Assembly (NCBI RefSeq): GCF_020991375.1
Contig: NZ_JAJLQZ010000001.1
Location: 372,001 to 436,000 of the forward strand
DNA length: 64,000 nt
Direction of reading: 5' to 3'
Source of the DNA: Glycomyces amatae
GTDB lineage: Bacteria; Actinomycetota; Actinomycetes; Mycobacteriales; Micromonosporaceae
The translations under genes and the position numbers were made by a program. Below, piece after piece: positions 31,200 to 39,805 of this stretch (the stretch's first letter is position 1; each line of letters starts with the position of its first letter). The notes beneath the pieces were generated by a model. The model searched no databases, was not told where the DNA came from, and saw nothing but the letters and a program-made list of their open reading frames with translations.

Positions 31200-32135
31200 T
31201 TACCCGATCCGCTTGGCCCACTGCACGTCGGTGCGCACCACCGCGAAGCCCTGCGAGCGGTACAGCTTGACGGCCTTGGCGTTCGACTCGTCGGCGTACA
31301 GGTCGACCCGCCGGACGCCCTGCGCCGCAAGGTGCGCGAGCCCGGCCAGGGTCAGCGTCCGACCGAGGCCGGTGCCCTGGGCCCGCGGGTCGACGCCGAG
31401 CACGTACACCTCGCCCACGCCGTGCTCCACTTTGGTCCAGTGGAAGCCGAGCATCCCCTGCTCGTCCTCGGCGACGATGAAGCCGCCGGGGTCGAACCAG
31501 GGCTCCGCCTCGCGCGCGGCCAGGTCCGCCGCCGTCCAGCGGCCCTGCTCGGGATGGTCGGCGAACGCCGCCGCGTTCACCCGCAGCCACGCCTCCTCGT
31601 CGGCCCCCGTGCTGAAGGGCCGCAGGCGGACCCCCTCGGCGAGCCGCGCCGCCGGCGCGTCCCCGGTCGGCCAGCCCCGGCCGGCGCCCTCGGGCCAGGC
31701 GGCGGGCCACGCGAAGCCCTCGAGGCCCCGGGAGAACTGGAACAGGACCCGGGCCCGCTCGAAGCCCCTCGATGCCGCGAACGCGCTCGAAGCGGGCCGG
31801 TCGCCGTGCGCCCAGACCCGCAGACGCGTGATCTGCGCCTCAAGCCACGCCTCGACCTCCGCGAGCAGCGCGGTGCCCACGCCGCGCCCGCGGTGGTCCG
31901 GATCGACCGCCAACTCGGCCTCCGCACCGTCCCCGACCACCGCTGCGCCCGCGTACGCGATGACCGTATCGTCTTGCCGCACAACGAAGTGCATACGCCC
32001 TGCCTCCGCAGGTCGGGACAGTGCGAGGGTGGTCTCCTCGTTGAAGGGGGCGATGCCGTCCGCCTCCTCGCAACGCTGCGACATCGTAACGATTTCGTGA
32101 ATATCCCGACCCGGAAGTGAAGCATGTTGCGCCAT
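31200..32135 (-). CDS. mshD: Mycothiol synthase (cysteinyl-GlcN-inositol N-acetyltransferase)
   Basis: 311 residues from ATG 32135, the normal MshD length. It consists of two GNAT domains: the N-terminal half with AVDPDHRGRGVGTALLAEVEAW (about 75-96) and the C-terminal half with VLGVDPRAQGTGLGRTLTLAGL, a canonical acetyl-CoA pyrophosphate loop (about 245-266), followed by YADESNAKAVKLYRSQGF. MshD uses acetyl-CoA to finish mycothiol, the main thiol of actinobacteria. The start region FNEETTLALSRP and GWDG/ADGIAP match the family. tRNA-Ser(UGA) lies upstream in the same direction, with a hairpin between them. Confidence 0.9.
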   Translation of the reverse strand: MAQHASLPGRDIHEIVTMSQRCEEADGIAPFNEETTLALSRPAEAGRMHFVVRQDDTVIAYAGAAVVGDGAEAELAVDPDHRGRGVGTALLAEVEAWLEAQITRLRVWAHGDRPASSAFAASRGFERARVLFQFSRGLEGFAWPAAWPEGAGRGWPTGDAPAARLAEGVRLRPFSTGADEEAWLRVNAAAFADHPEQGRWTAADLAAREAEPWFDPGGFIVAEDEQGMLGFHWTKVEHGVGEVYVLGVDPRAQGTGLGRTLTLAGLAHLAAQGVRRVDLYADESNAKAVKLYRSQGFAVVRTDVQWAKRIG

Positions 32136-32152
32136 GGGGTTACTCTAATGAT

Positions 32153-32183
32153 GGACTCAGCACCGTGCCGGGGTGCTGAGTCC
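32153..32183 (+). terminator. Strong hairpin between tRNA-Ser(UGA) and mshD
   Basis: A perfect 12-base stem (32153-32164 with 32172-32183), seven-base loop, and TTTTT on the plus-strand side. Its U-run faces right, so it looks like a plus-strand terminator, but no plus gene precedes it. On the minus strand it lies 18 bases before the mshD start and may separate the tRNA transcript from mshD or sit in the mshD leader. Confidence 0.6.
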
Positions 32184-32279
32184 TTTTTCTTGCCTCAGTC
32201 AAGGATGTTTCCTGAAGCGCGACAGGCCGTGAGCGGCGCCGTCGCCGGTCCGAGCAGGGAAACCGCGGTGTGATCGTGG

Positions 32280-32371
<92 letters not shown>

Positions 32372-32418
32372 AGGGCCCCTTGAGGCAAGCGCCAATCTAC
32401 CAAACGGCGGCGCGGGCG

Positions 32419-33231
32419 TCAGCGCTGCTCGGTGCGGACGCAGCAGGTCGAGCAGGTGCGGCTGCCGTCGATGGTGAGCGCGAGGCAGCAGGTGCGGCGC
32501 CGGTAGACCAGCCGCCCGGCCTCGTCGGTGGCGATGTCGACCAGGTGGCCCACGTCGAACGCGTCCAGGAGGGTCTTGGCCGCGACCTCGTCGGGCTCGG
32601 GCGCGACCTGCGCCATCGAGGCGACCGCGTACGCCAGCCCCGAGGCCAGCGACCCCATGAGGGTCCGCCGCCCGACGCGCACCCGCGCCAGGAACGCGTC
32701 CAGGACCGGTTCCAGGTGGTCCTCGAACACGCTCGTCCGCATCCGGTCCAGCAGGTCGCCCTCGTTCGCGGCGACCTCGGCGCCCGGCCCGCCGGCGCAC
32801 GGGTCGTGCGGCAGGACCAGGAAGCGCGGCCGGACCTGGCGGACCGAGAACATCGGGGCGTCCCGCGACACCGAGAAGACGGTGTTCGCCGCGTCCATGA
32901 CCGGGACGCGGCGGTCGGCGAGGTAGCCGAGCACGACCGGGGCCACGGCCCAGTAGCAGTAGGTCTTCCACGTGAGCGCCGCGTTGGCGTGCGGGGAGCC
33001 GCCCCACAGGGCGGCGGCGGTCCGCATGAGCTCCTCGACCCGCTCGCCCGCGGCCAGTCCGGCGGCGGGGAACGCGGCGGCGCCCGCCGGCGGGGAGCCG
33101 TGCAGCCAGCCCTGGAGGCCCGCGACCGGGTGGGGGCTGACCTGGCGTTCGACCCGGTCCGCGAGGTCGCGGAGCGCATCGATCGGCCTCGGCAGGACGG
33201 TGCGGCGCTCGGCGACGGGTGCGCTCAGCAT
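32419..33231 (-). CDS. FhuF-like ferric-siderophore reductase (2Fe-2S)
   Basis: 270 residues from ATG 33231, chosen for GGAGG seven bases upstream. The C-terminus has Cys-Cys followed ten residues later by Cys-x-x-Cys (RRRTCCLALTIDG then RTCSTCC), the iron-sulfur motif of FhuF-type ferric reductases. These remove iron from imported siderophores by reduction. The central part, ALTWKTYCYWAVAPVVLGYLA, matches the helical core of the family. An IdeR/DtxR-like box lies 47 bases upstream of the start, so the gene should be repressed when iron is plentiful. No siderophore importer is adjacent. Confidence 0.85.
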   Translation of the reverse strand: MLSAPVAERRTVLPRPIDALRDLADRVERQVSPHPVAGLQGWLHGSPPAGAAAFPAAGLAAGERVEELMRTAAALWGGSPHANAALTWKTYCYWAVAPVVLGYLADRRVPVMDAANTVFSVSRDAPMFSVRQVRPRFLVLPHDPCAGGPGAEVAANEGDLLDRMRTSVFEDHLEPVLDAFLARVRVGRRTLMGSLASGLAYAVASMAQVAPEPDEVAAKTLLDAFDVGHLVDIATDEAGRLVYRRRTCCLALTIDGSRTCSTCCVRTEQR

Positions 33232-33277
33232 GTGAGGGCCTCCGCGTTCACGGGCCGCATGGATACCGCCTCTCGGG

Positions 33278-33296
33278 TAAGGGATGGCTAACCTTA
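33278..33296 (-). promoter_or_regulatory. DtxR/IdeR-type iron box upstream of the ferric reductase
   Basis: A 19-base near-palindrome TAAGGGATGGCTAACCTTA agrees by my count with the consensus TTAGGTTAGSCTAACCTAA at 14 of 19 positions, and its right half is nearly perfect. It lies 47-65 bases before the start of the FhuF-like gene on the minus strand, where a bound repressor would cover the promoter. Confidence 0.7.
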
Positions 33297-33500
33297 CCCG
33301 ACCCATGCGATCAACTGTCAAGAAACCGACAGACGCCGCGCCGCCACAGGGTGTAGGGAAGCGAGGTGCCGTGAAGGTGAGCGTCGCCGAGTGGGATGAG
33401 TTTCACAGCACCTCGCTACGCATGATCATGCCGCCGGCGGCGACCGGCGCGTCGCACACGCGGTGCGACCGCCCCCGCCGGGTCTGGCACGCTGGTGCGC

Positions 33501-34280
33501 ATGTCGAACCGCCCCGAAGCCGCGCCGCTCCTCACCCCCCGCGTGATCCGGCGCGAAGTGGTCGTCGTCCTGGCGCTCTCCCTGGGGGCCTCGGCGGTCT
33601 GGTCGATCGTCGACATCGTCGGCACCCTCACCGAGCCCGGCGGCCTGGCCGACAGCGTCCAGTCGATGAACTCGGCGCGGGCCGAGGCCGAGCGGCCCTG
33701 GTACGACCTCGCGCAGCAGCTCGTGAGCCTCACGCTCGCCATGGCCCCCGTGGCGCTCGCCCTGCACCTGCTCGGCCTCGACCGCGGGAACCCCTTCCGC
33801 GCCATCGGTCTCGACGCCCGCCGGCCCGCCTTCGACCTCCTCGGCGGCGCGGCCCTCGCCGCGTGCATCGGCATCCCCGGCCTGGGGCTCTACCTGTCCG
33901 CCCGCGCACTGGGCCTGAACGCCACGATCAGCGCCACGAACCTGAACGACGTGTGGTGGGCCGTCCCCGTCCTCGTCCTCGCCGCCCTCAAGAACGCGAT
34001 CGTCGAAGAGGTCATCGGCGTGGGCTACCTCATCACCCGGCTGCGGCAGCTCGCCTGGGGGCCGGTGGCGATCGTCGCGGCCCACTCGCTGCTGCGCGGC
34101 ACCTACCACCTCTACCAGGGCTTCGGGGGCTTCATCGGCAACGCCGTCATGGGCGCGGTCTTCGCGCTCTGCTTCCTGCGCTGGGGGCGCACGGGCCCGC
34201 TCGTGGTCGCCCACCTGCTCCTCGACATCGTCGCGTTCGTCGGGTACCTGCTGGTCGCGCCCCACGTGAGCTGGCTCTGA
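33501..34280 (+). CDS. CPBP-family intramembrane metalloprotease
   Basis: 259 residues from ATG 33501 (GTG 33495 would add two). Six to seven spans. The CPBP (CAAX protease and bacteriocin-processing) motifs are present: EE at 169-170 in NAIVEEVIGVGYLITRL, RGTYHLYQG with His203, and the last-span HLLLD with His238. Motif 1 usually reads EExxxR; here the Arg is at the later position 180, a mild deviation. The family cleaves peptides within the membrane or acts as a chaperone-like ABI protein. It is divergent from the ferric reductase with 270 bases between. Confidence 0.85.
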   Translation: MSNRPEAAPLLTPRVIRREVVVVLALSLGASAVWSIVDIVGTLTEPGGLADSVQSMNSARAEAERPWYDLAQQLVSLTLAMAPVALALHLLGLDRGNPFRAIGLDARRPAFDLLGGAALAACIGIPGLGLYLSARALGLNATISATNLNDVWWAVPVLVLAALKNAIVEEVIGVGYLITRLRQLAWGPVAIVAAHSLLRGTYHLYQGFGGFIGNAVMGAVFALCFLRWGRTGPLVVAHLLLDIVAFVGYLLVAPHVSWL

Positions 34281-34346
34281 ACCCGCTTGGGGCATCGGCG
34301 GCCGAACCGGTATGCTCTGTGCTTGGTACGTGCTTCGGCGCGTCCT

Positions 34347-34437
34347 GGAGGATTCGCATAGTGGCCTAGTGCGCCCGCCTGCTAAGCGGGTTTCGGGTGA
34401 TACCCGATCATGGGTTCAAATCCCATATCCTCCGCCA
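34347..34437 (+). tRNA. tRNA-Ser (anticodon GCU)
   Basis: 91 bases with CCA. The acceptor GGAGGAT pairs with ATCCTCC, the anticodon stem CCCGC/GCGGG carries the loop CTGCTAA with GCT, there is a long variable arm (TCGGGTGATACCCGA), and a T-arm GGGTTCAAATCCC. Its 3' two thirds reappear in decayed form at 39806-39875. Confidence 0.95.
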
Positions 34438-34768
34438 CTGACCGCGCTCAGACGCGGTCCACCTGCGGGGACACTGGCGTATTGGACGGTGTCCCCGCAG
34501 TCGTCTTCCCGACTTCGCCGATATATGCGAAGAAACCCGCGATCGCGGTATCTGGCCGGCCTTGACCGGGTCTGTCGCTTTGGGATGCGCTCGGTCGATG
34601 GTGACGCGGCGGCCTTTAGGTCGTCCGGGCTTCGGGCTGCCCTCATGCGGGAGCCGGTCGGGCGCGGTGGAAGATTCGGCGTTCTGGGGGCAGTCGGTCC
34701 GGGCCTCGTATGCGGCCCGCAGCCGCATCGGGCCGGCTGATGGGCGGGGAGTCTTCGCGCCCGGTCGC
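34438..34768. other. Gene-free stretch after tRNA-Ser with a terminator hairpin
   Basis: TGCGGGGACAC (34464-34474) pairs perfectly with GTGTCCCCGCA (34489-34499) and is the probable terminator of tRNA-Ser(GCU). From 34500 to 34768 there is no gene I can support; the sequence is less GC-biased than the surroundings and minus-strand open frames there are Arg/Pro-rich without family features. This is the usual place for an integrase gene, and none is found. Confidence 0.5.
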
Positions 34769-35365
34769 CTATTCGGTTTGCGGCCGTTTCGTGGCCACCC
34801 GCACATGGGCCCGCTCGCCCTGCTTGCCGATCAAGCTGAGGAACTCGACAGGTCCGGCGCTCGTCGCCCCGAACCAGTGCGGCGTGCGCGTGTCGAATTC
34901 CGCAGCCTCGCCGGGCTTGAGGCGGAGGTCGTGCTCCCCCAGGACCAGACGCAGCGTGCCGTTGAGGACGTACGCCCAGTCGAAGCCTTCGTGGCTGCGC
35001 ACTTCCGGCTCGCGGTCGTCGGAGCCGGTCGGCAGGATGAACTTGTACGCCTGGATGCCGCCGGGCCTGCGTGTCAGCGGCAGCACGGTCGACCCGTCTT
35101 TGCAGACGAGGGGCCGCAGGTTGACCCGCGGATCCCCGGTGGGCGGCGCGTCGACGAGCTCGTCGAGCGTGACGCCGTGCGCGCGGGCCAGCGGCAGCAG
35201 CTGCTCGAGCGTGGGTCGCCGCAGCCCGGCTTCGAGTCGCGAGAGCGTGCTCGCCGAAATGCCGGTCTCGGCGGCGAGGTCGGTGAGCGTGACCTCGCGG
35301 GCCTGCCGGAGGCGCTTCAGACGCGGCCCGACCGCGTCGAGCGTGCGTTCAAGTCCGTCGTTCAT
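34769..35365 (-). CDS. XRE-type regulator with cupin sensor domain
   Basis: 198 residues from ATG 35365. The N-terminal helix-turn-helix reads RLKRLRQAREVTLTDLAAET and ISASTLSRLEAGLRRPTLEQ (about 15-55), typical of HTH_3/XRE. The C-terminal half is a double-stranded beta-helix: HEGFDWAYVLNGTLRLVLGE, then LRLKPGEAAEFDTRTPHWFG, with a conserved histidine and acid. The product binds DNA and probably senses a small ligand through the cupin pocket. It is divergent from a methyltransferase gene at 35477, which it likely controls together with the MFS exporter behind it. Confidence 0.85.
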   Translation of the reverse strand: MNDGLERTLDAVGPRLKRLRQAREVTLTDLAAETGISASTLSRLEAGLRRPTLEQLLPLARAHGVTLDELVDAPPTGDPRVNLRPLVCKDGSTVLPLTRRPGGIQAYKFILPTGSDDREPEVRSHEGFDWAYVLNGTLRLVLGEHDLRLKPGEAAEFDTRTPHWFGATSAGPVEFLSLIGKQGERAHVRVATKRPQTE

Positions 35366-35476
35366 TCGTCCATGATCCTCGATAATTTGCCGATCGGCAA
35401 GATTACTTGCTCGTTCGTCAAAGCGGGTCCATCCTTGGCCATGCCACCGAACACGATGAAAGGGCAGGTCACCGCG

Positions 35477-36121
35477 ATGACGCACGACAACGCAGAGCAC
35501 CACGAATTCGACCGGGACTACTGGGAACGGCATTGGGGCGACGCACGCCCGATGACCGAGAACCCGAACCCGCACCTCGTGGCCGAGATCGCCGACGCGG
35601 AGCCGGGCAGCGCCCTGGACGCGGGCTGCGGCACCGGGACGGAGGCGATCTGGCTTGCTGCCCGCGGATGGCGGGTGACAGCCGTCGACATCACCGCAGC
35701 ACCCCTCGAGCAGGCCGCGAAGCGAGCCGCTCGAGCCGGCCTCGCCGACCGCGTCGACTGGATCGCCGCCGACCTCGTCGACTGGGAACCGAGCAGCCCG
35801 TTCGACCTGGTCACGACCCACTACGCCCACCCGGCCATGGCGCAACTCGACTTCTACGCGCGCATCGCGGCCTGGGTCGCGCCCGGAGGGACGCTGCTCA
35901 TCGTCGGCCACGCCGCCGCGGACGGCCACCACCGCGATCGGGGCAGCGCCCACGGACACCACCCCGCCCAGGCCACGGCGACCGCGCCCGGCATCACCGC
36001 CCGACTCGACACCGAGGCCTGGACGGTCGTCACCGCCGAGGAACGGCAAGGCGCCGTCATCGACTCCCACGGCCGGAGCCACCCGCTGCGCGACGTCGTC
36101 GTCCGCGCCGTCCGCGAGTGA
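35477..36121 (+). CDS. Class I SAM-dependent methyltransferase
   Basis: 214 residues from ATG 35477. An in-frame ATG 36 bases earlier is possible but closer to the divergent promoter. Motif I is SALDAGCGTGTEAIWLA (about 47-62), followed by VTAVDITAAPLEQA (post I) and a DLVTTHYAHP motif, with FDREYWERHW-like FDRDYWERHWG at the start, as in TehB/ubiE-like small-molecule methyltransferases. The substrate is unknown; detoxification of a small molecule fits the neighbours (regulator on one side, drug exporter 92 bases after). Confidence 0.85.
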   Translation: MTHDNAEHHEFDRDYWERHWGDARPMTENPNPHLVAEIADAEPGSALDAGCGTGTEAIWLAARGWRVTAVDITAAPLEQAAKRAARAGLADRVDWIAADLVDWEPSSPFDLVTTHYAHPAMAQLDFYARIAAWVAPGGTLLIVGHAAADGHHRDRGSAHGHHPAQATATAPGITARLDTEAWTVVTAEERQGAVIDSHGRSHPLRDVVVRAVRE

Positions 36122-36213
36122 CCCGCGGGCGCCCGAGCCCCCGAACTCCGGTGCCCGCGTCCGTCCCATGCCCGAACCGCACCACTCGACCGCAGCCTGA
36201 AAGGAATCCGCCC

Positions 36214-37737
36214 GTGGTCCTCTCCACCGCAGTCCCTCCAGCCGAATCCACCATCGACGACCCGCGCCGCCGCCGCGCGGTCCTCATCACCGTATGCATC
36301 GCGCTCATGGCCGTGATCGCCTCGGTCACGGGGTTGAACGTCGCCCAGCCGGACCTCGCCGTCCAGTTCGGCGCCTCCCAGTCCACCGTCCTGTGGATCA
36401 TCAACACCTACACGATCGCGCTGGCCGCCCTGCTCCTGCCGCTCGGCGCGCTCGGCGACCGTCTCGGGCGCCGCCCGGTCCTGCTCGCGGGCCTGCTCGT
36501 CTTCGGCGCGGCCAACGTGGCCGGCGGGCTCGCGACCTCCTCGGAGGCGATGATCGCCGCCCGGCTCGCCAGTGGCGTCGGCGCGGCGATGATCATGCCG
36601 GTCACCCTCGCCGTCATCACTTCGACGTTCCCGCAGCAGGAGCGCTCTCGCGCGATCGGTGTCTGGACGGCCGTCGCCGGAGGCGGCGGCATCCTCGGCA
36701 TGTACCTTTCGGCGCTGCTCGTCGACGTGGCGGATTGGCGGTGGCTGTTCGCGCTCCCGGTCGCGCTCGTCGCGGTCGCCTTCCCCTTGACATTGCGGTT
36801 CGTGCCGAACTCGAGGGAGCGCTCGCCGCACCGGTTCGACGTGGTCGGTTCGCTCGCGTCAGTGGTCGCCGTGGTCGGGCTCATCCTCATGCTGCATGAA
36901 GGGCCGGCGAGCGGTTGGACCGCGACGCCGACGCTGCTGAGCCTCGCGGTGGGCGTCGCGGGCGCGATCGCGTTCGTCGTCTGGGAGCGTCGGCACCGCG
37001 CGCCGCTGCTGGAGGTGCGGCAGTTCCGCGATCGCGGCCTCGCGAGCGGTTCGGTCACGCTCTTGGCGGTGTTCGGGGTGCAAGCGGGGATCTTCGTGGT
37101 CATGTTTCCGTTCTTCCAGTCGGTTCTCGGCTGGTCCGGGCTTCGTTCCACCTTGGCGCTCTTGCCGATGATGGTGCTGATGATGGCGGCCTCGGCACTC
37201 GCGCCGCGCGTGGCCGCCCGTGCCGGCGCGCGTTCGACGATGGCCGCCGGTGTCGCGCTCTGCGCAGGGGGCCTGGCGACGATGGCGGTGTTCGTGTCCG
37301 TCGACGGCGGCTACTTGTCGGTACTGCCGGGCATGCTGGTGATGGGACTCGGCATGGGACTCTCGATGACACCGTCCACCGAAGCCATCACGCTCGCCTT
37401 GCCCACGGAGCGGCAGGGCGTCGCCTCCGCTTTGAACGACGTGACACGGGAGTTCGGCACCGCGCTCGGCATCGCACTCCTCGGCGCGGTCCTGTCCGCC
37501 GGGTACCGAAACGCGATCGACGACCGTATCGGGGACCTCGACGGGCCCGCCGGCGACGCTGCCCGCGCGGGTATCGGCACCGCCCTCACCGCCGAGGGAC
37601 CCCAGGCCGAAGCACTGTTCCGGGCCGCCCAGGAGGCCTTCGTCGCCGGATGGCGGCACGCCATGTGGGCAGGCGTCGCCGTCATGGCCGTCCTGTTGGT
37701 CCACGTGCTCGCCAGGGGCCCGAAACCACGGGCCTGA
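36214..37737 (+). CDS. MFS transporter, DHA2 (EmrB/QacA) drug exporter
   Basis: 507 residues from GTG 36214 with AAAGGA eight bases upstream. Fourteen spans. Family motifs: NVAQPDLAVQFGASQSTVLW in span 1, GALGDRLGRRPVLL (motif A, about 90-103), and the motif C-like glycine-rich segment AVAGGGGILGMYLSALLVD in span 5. These proteins export drugs and dyes with proton exchange. Upstream is the methyltransferase. The cassette (XRE-cupin, methyltransferase, exporter) reads like a drug-response module. It is followed 97 bases later by a terminator hairpin. Confidence 0.9.
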   Translation: MVLSTAVPPAESTIDDPRRRRAVLITVCIALMAVIASVTGLNVAQPDLAVQFGASQSTVLWIINTYTIALAALLLPLGALGDRLGRRPVLLAGLLVFGAANVAGGLATSSEAMIAARLASGVGAAMIMPVTLAVITSTFPQQERSRAIGVWTAVAGGGGILGMYLSALLVDVADWRWLFALPVALVAVAFPLTLRFVPNSRERSPHRFDVVGSLASVVAVVGLILMLHEGPASGWTATPTLLSLAVGVAGAIAFVVWERRHRAPLLEVRQFRDRGLASGSVTLLAVFGVQAGIFVVMFPFFQSVLGWSGLRSTLALLPMMVLMMAASALAPRVAARAGARSTMAAGVALCAGGLATMAVFVSVDGGYLSVLPGMLVMGLGMGLSMTPSTEAITLALPTERQGVASALNDVTREFGTALGIALLGAVLSAGYRNAIDDRIGDLDGPAGDAARAGIGTALTAEGPQAEALFRAAQEAFVAGWRHAMWAGVAVMAVLLVHVLARGPKPRA

Positions 37738-38050
37738 CCCAGGGCGTCGCCACCGTCCCGTCTCGATGCCGGTGGAATCGATCACGCAATACGAATACCG
37801 AAATAAACGCGCACACCGTTGCAGGACAAGGAAAGAGGGATCATCAATGCGATGATCCCTCATATCCTGTATGTCCGATTCAATAGGGGGATTCGAACTC
37901 GTGGCCTTCGGCCGGTGCTCCGGTGCCCTCCGTTCGAATCCGGTGCCGTCCTCTGACGAAGATGCACAGAGGCTGCAGCCCCTTTTAGACTGAGGCCGGT
38001 TCATCGGCCGGGGCGGGCGCGCGGCCGTGCCTGGACTTCGGCCGAGCCTG
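37738..38050. other. Gene-free stretch with terminator and tRNA-like remnant
   Basis: 313 bases. After the MFS stop it contains a perfect terminator hairpin (37835-37861) and, from 37886 to 37955, a segment resembling a decayed tRNA: GGGGGATTCG... at the 5' end, GTGGCCTTCGGC where a D-arm would lie, GTTCGAATCC and GTCCTC near the 3' end. The structure does not fold fully, so it is not called a tRNA gene. Confidence 0.4.
37835..37861 (+). terminator. Terminator of the MFS transporter
   Basis: GAGGGATCATC pairs perfectly with GATGATCCCTC around a five-base loop, 97 bases after the MFS stop, with AT-rich sequence following. Confidence 0.7.
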
Positions 38051-38593
38051 TCACCACTGGCGGTGGACGGTCGCCTTGGGGCCGGTCACCAGGCTGGCCG
38101 GTGGAACGTCATCGGCCACGACTGCGCCGGCGGCGATCACGGCGTCGCGGCCGATGCGCACTCCGGGCAGGATTGTGGCCCCGGCGCCGATCCAGACGTT
38201 CTCCTCGACGGTGATGGGCGCGCCGCTGAGCCACCCCCGCCGTTCTTCGGGGTCGACCGGGTGGCCGACGGTGATGAAGGTGGCCTTCGGGCCGATCATG
38301 GTGCGCTCTCCGATCCGGATGCCCGCGTAGTCCAGGAACGTGCAGTTCTGGTTGATGAACACCCGCTCGGCCAGGTCGAGGTTCAGGCCGTGGTCGGTGT
38401 AGAAGGGCGGATAGATCGTGACCCGCTCCGGCAGCGGTCGACCGAGGAGCTGTTCGAACAGTTCGGCCTTGCCCGCTTCGTCGTCGAAGGGCAGGACGTT
38501 CAGGCGGGAGGTGAGTTCGGTGGCACGCAGGACCCGTTCGGACATGGCCTTGAACTCGGGGCTGCGGATGCGCATGAGGCGGTCGCTGGACAT
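38051..38593 (-). CDS. Sugar O-acetyltransferase, left-handed beta-helix (NodL/LacA type)
   Basis: 180 residues from ATG 38593, the normal size for maltose/galactoside acetyltransferases. The N-terminal helices contain RATELTSRLNVLPFDD, followed by RVTIYPPFYTDHGLNLDL and hexapeptide repeats: IRIGERTMIGPKATFIT, VGHP with the catalytic-type His, ITVEENVWIGAGATILPGV and RIGRDAVIAAGAVVADDVP. It transfers acetyl from acetyl-CoA to a sugar or xenobiotic hydroxyl in a trimer. It stands in the tRNA-bounded islet, beside a phosphotransferase in the same direction, both of which could modify a drug or glycoside. Confidence 0.9.
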   Translation of the reverse strand: MSSDRLMRIRSPEFKAMSERVLRATELTSRLNVLPFDDEAGKAELFEQLLGRPLPERVTIYPPFYTDHGLNLDLAERVFINQNCTFLDYAGIRIGERTMIGPKATFITVGHPVDPEERRGWLSGAPITVEENVWIGAGATILPGVRIGRDAVIAAGAVVADDVPPASLVTGPKATVHRQW

Positions 38594-38823
38594 GCTGCAA
38601 ACCTTTCGGGTGCATCGGCATCGGGAGCTGGACGAGACTCACTAGACGCCGTCGGGACCGCCGAGTCAAGCGAGAAAGCGATACGCGCGCACGCCGCCCG
38701 AACGAATCGTCGACGTCGCGACATGCCCGGTAACCGGGCAACTAGCGCAGACGCAGGAGGCCGTGCCCGCGATCGCGGCCGAGTGCTGCGGCCGGTAGCG
38801 GTCTTCGATTCCATCGGCGGCGG

Positions 38824-39756
38824 TCAGCGCAGCGCGTTCAGCTCGTCGAGGGCGCGATGGCCGCGCTCGACCACCTCCGGAACGGCATCGTGACGCCCGT
38901 GGCGGACGGGGATCTCGAGCATGTGGAGGACCTGCGCCGCTGCGAGCACCGCCGCCCCCTCGCCGCCGACCAGGTCGAGGATGCTCGTCCACAGTCGTCT
39001 TCGGACACCGTCCAGCAGCGGATCCTGGAAGGAGTACCACACGAGGGCGGCGAGATCGGTCGCCCGCGTGCCGCTGCCTGCGTTCCCGATGTCCACGACC
39101 GCGACCACCGCTCCATCACGGACCAGGACGTTGCCGGGGGTCGCGAGATCGGCGTGGACCATGTCGGGCGCCTCGGGCGGCGGCGGGGCGTCGGCGCACA
39201 TGAGCCGCAGCCGCTCGACCAAGGCCGACACCGCGGAAGAGTACCCCCAGAGCCCGGCCACGGACTCGCGGAGAAGCGACTGCTCGGGCGTCTCGTCGAA
39301 CTCCGGTCCGGCGGCAGCCGATCCCTGGCCGGTGGCGACCCGCCAGGCGTACGACCAGTGGTCGTAGGGCTCGGAGGCCTGGCCGGCCTGGAGTTCGATG
39401 ATCGCCATCAGCTGCTCGACGAGGGGCGGGGTCAGCTCCGGCGCGGGAGCCGCGTCGACGAAGTCCATCAGATGCCACACATGCGCGGCGGTGGCCCCCA
39501 CCGCCCGCCAGGCCGGGGTGGGATAGCCGCGCCCGCGCATGTGCTCGACCACTCTCTGGGCCCGCAACGTCTCGTCCAGGTGGCCGGGGCGCGCCCTGGG
39601 CACCGCCTTGAGCACTGCGTTCGCCCCTCCGGCCAACTGGACGCGCACGGCGCCCCCGTTGACGCCTCCGGGCAGGCGACCGAGAGGTGTGACCTCTGCC
39701 CCGACCACGCCGGCCACGTCGTCCAGGACCTCGGCCGGCGGCGCTTCGGGATTCAT
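38824..39756 (-). CDS. Aminoglycoside/homoserine-type phosphotransferase (APH superfamily)
   Basis: 310 residues from ATG 39756. Protein-kinase-like fold: N-lobe LPGGVNGGAVRVQLAGG with Lys50 in AVLKAV, and the C-lobe catalytic loop HADLATPGNVLV (residues 201-212), with Asp203 as catalytic base and Asn209 binding Mg, then a DFG-equivalent VDIGNAG with Asp222. The loop usually reads HGD; here HAD, a small change. Such enzymes phosphorylate antibiotics or metabolites with ATP. Substrate is unpredictable. It is 50 bases from the tRNA-Ser remnant and probably part of the islet's resistance-like content. Confidence 0.85.
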   Translation of the reverse strand: MNPEAPPAEVLDDVAGVVGAEVTPLGRLPGGVNGGAVRVQLAGGANAVLKAVPRARPGHLDETLRAQRVVEHMRGRGYPTPAWRAVGATAAHVWHLMDFVDAAPAPELTPPLVEQLMAIIELQAGQASEPYDHWSYAWRVATGQGSAAAGPEFDETPEQSLLRESVAGLWGYSSAVSALVERLRLMCADAPPPPEAPDMVHADLATPGNVLVRDGAVVAVVDIGNAGSGTRATDLAALVWYSFQDPLLDGVRRRLWTSILDLVGGEGAAVLAAAQVLHMLEIPVRHGRHDAVPEVVERGHRALDELNALR

Positions 39757-39805
39757 GCTGTCCTCGCAAATCCAATCTCCGCCAAGCGGCCTCGGCCGAA
39801 GAACT

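Noticed and set aside
29248-31710. 820-residue minus-strand frame over pit and NUDIX genes
   Set aside because: Low-complexity Arg/Gly/Asp shadow; the plus-strand PiT signature motifs are unmistakable.
34408-34806. 132-residue minus-strand frame after tRNA-Ser as an integrase remnant
   Set aside because: It contains no catalytic Arg/His/Tyr integrase motif and overlaps the tRNA and hairpin.
38640-38823. Cys-rich minus-strand frame (CVCASCPVTGH) near the acetyltransferase
   Set aside because: It lacks a plausible start and length and does not match a zinc protein in surrounding residues; probably chance.
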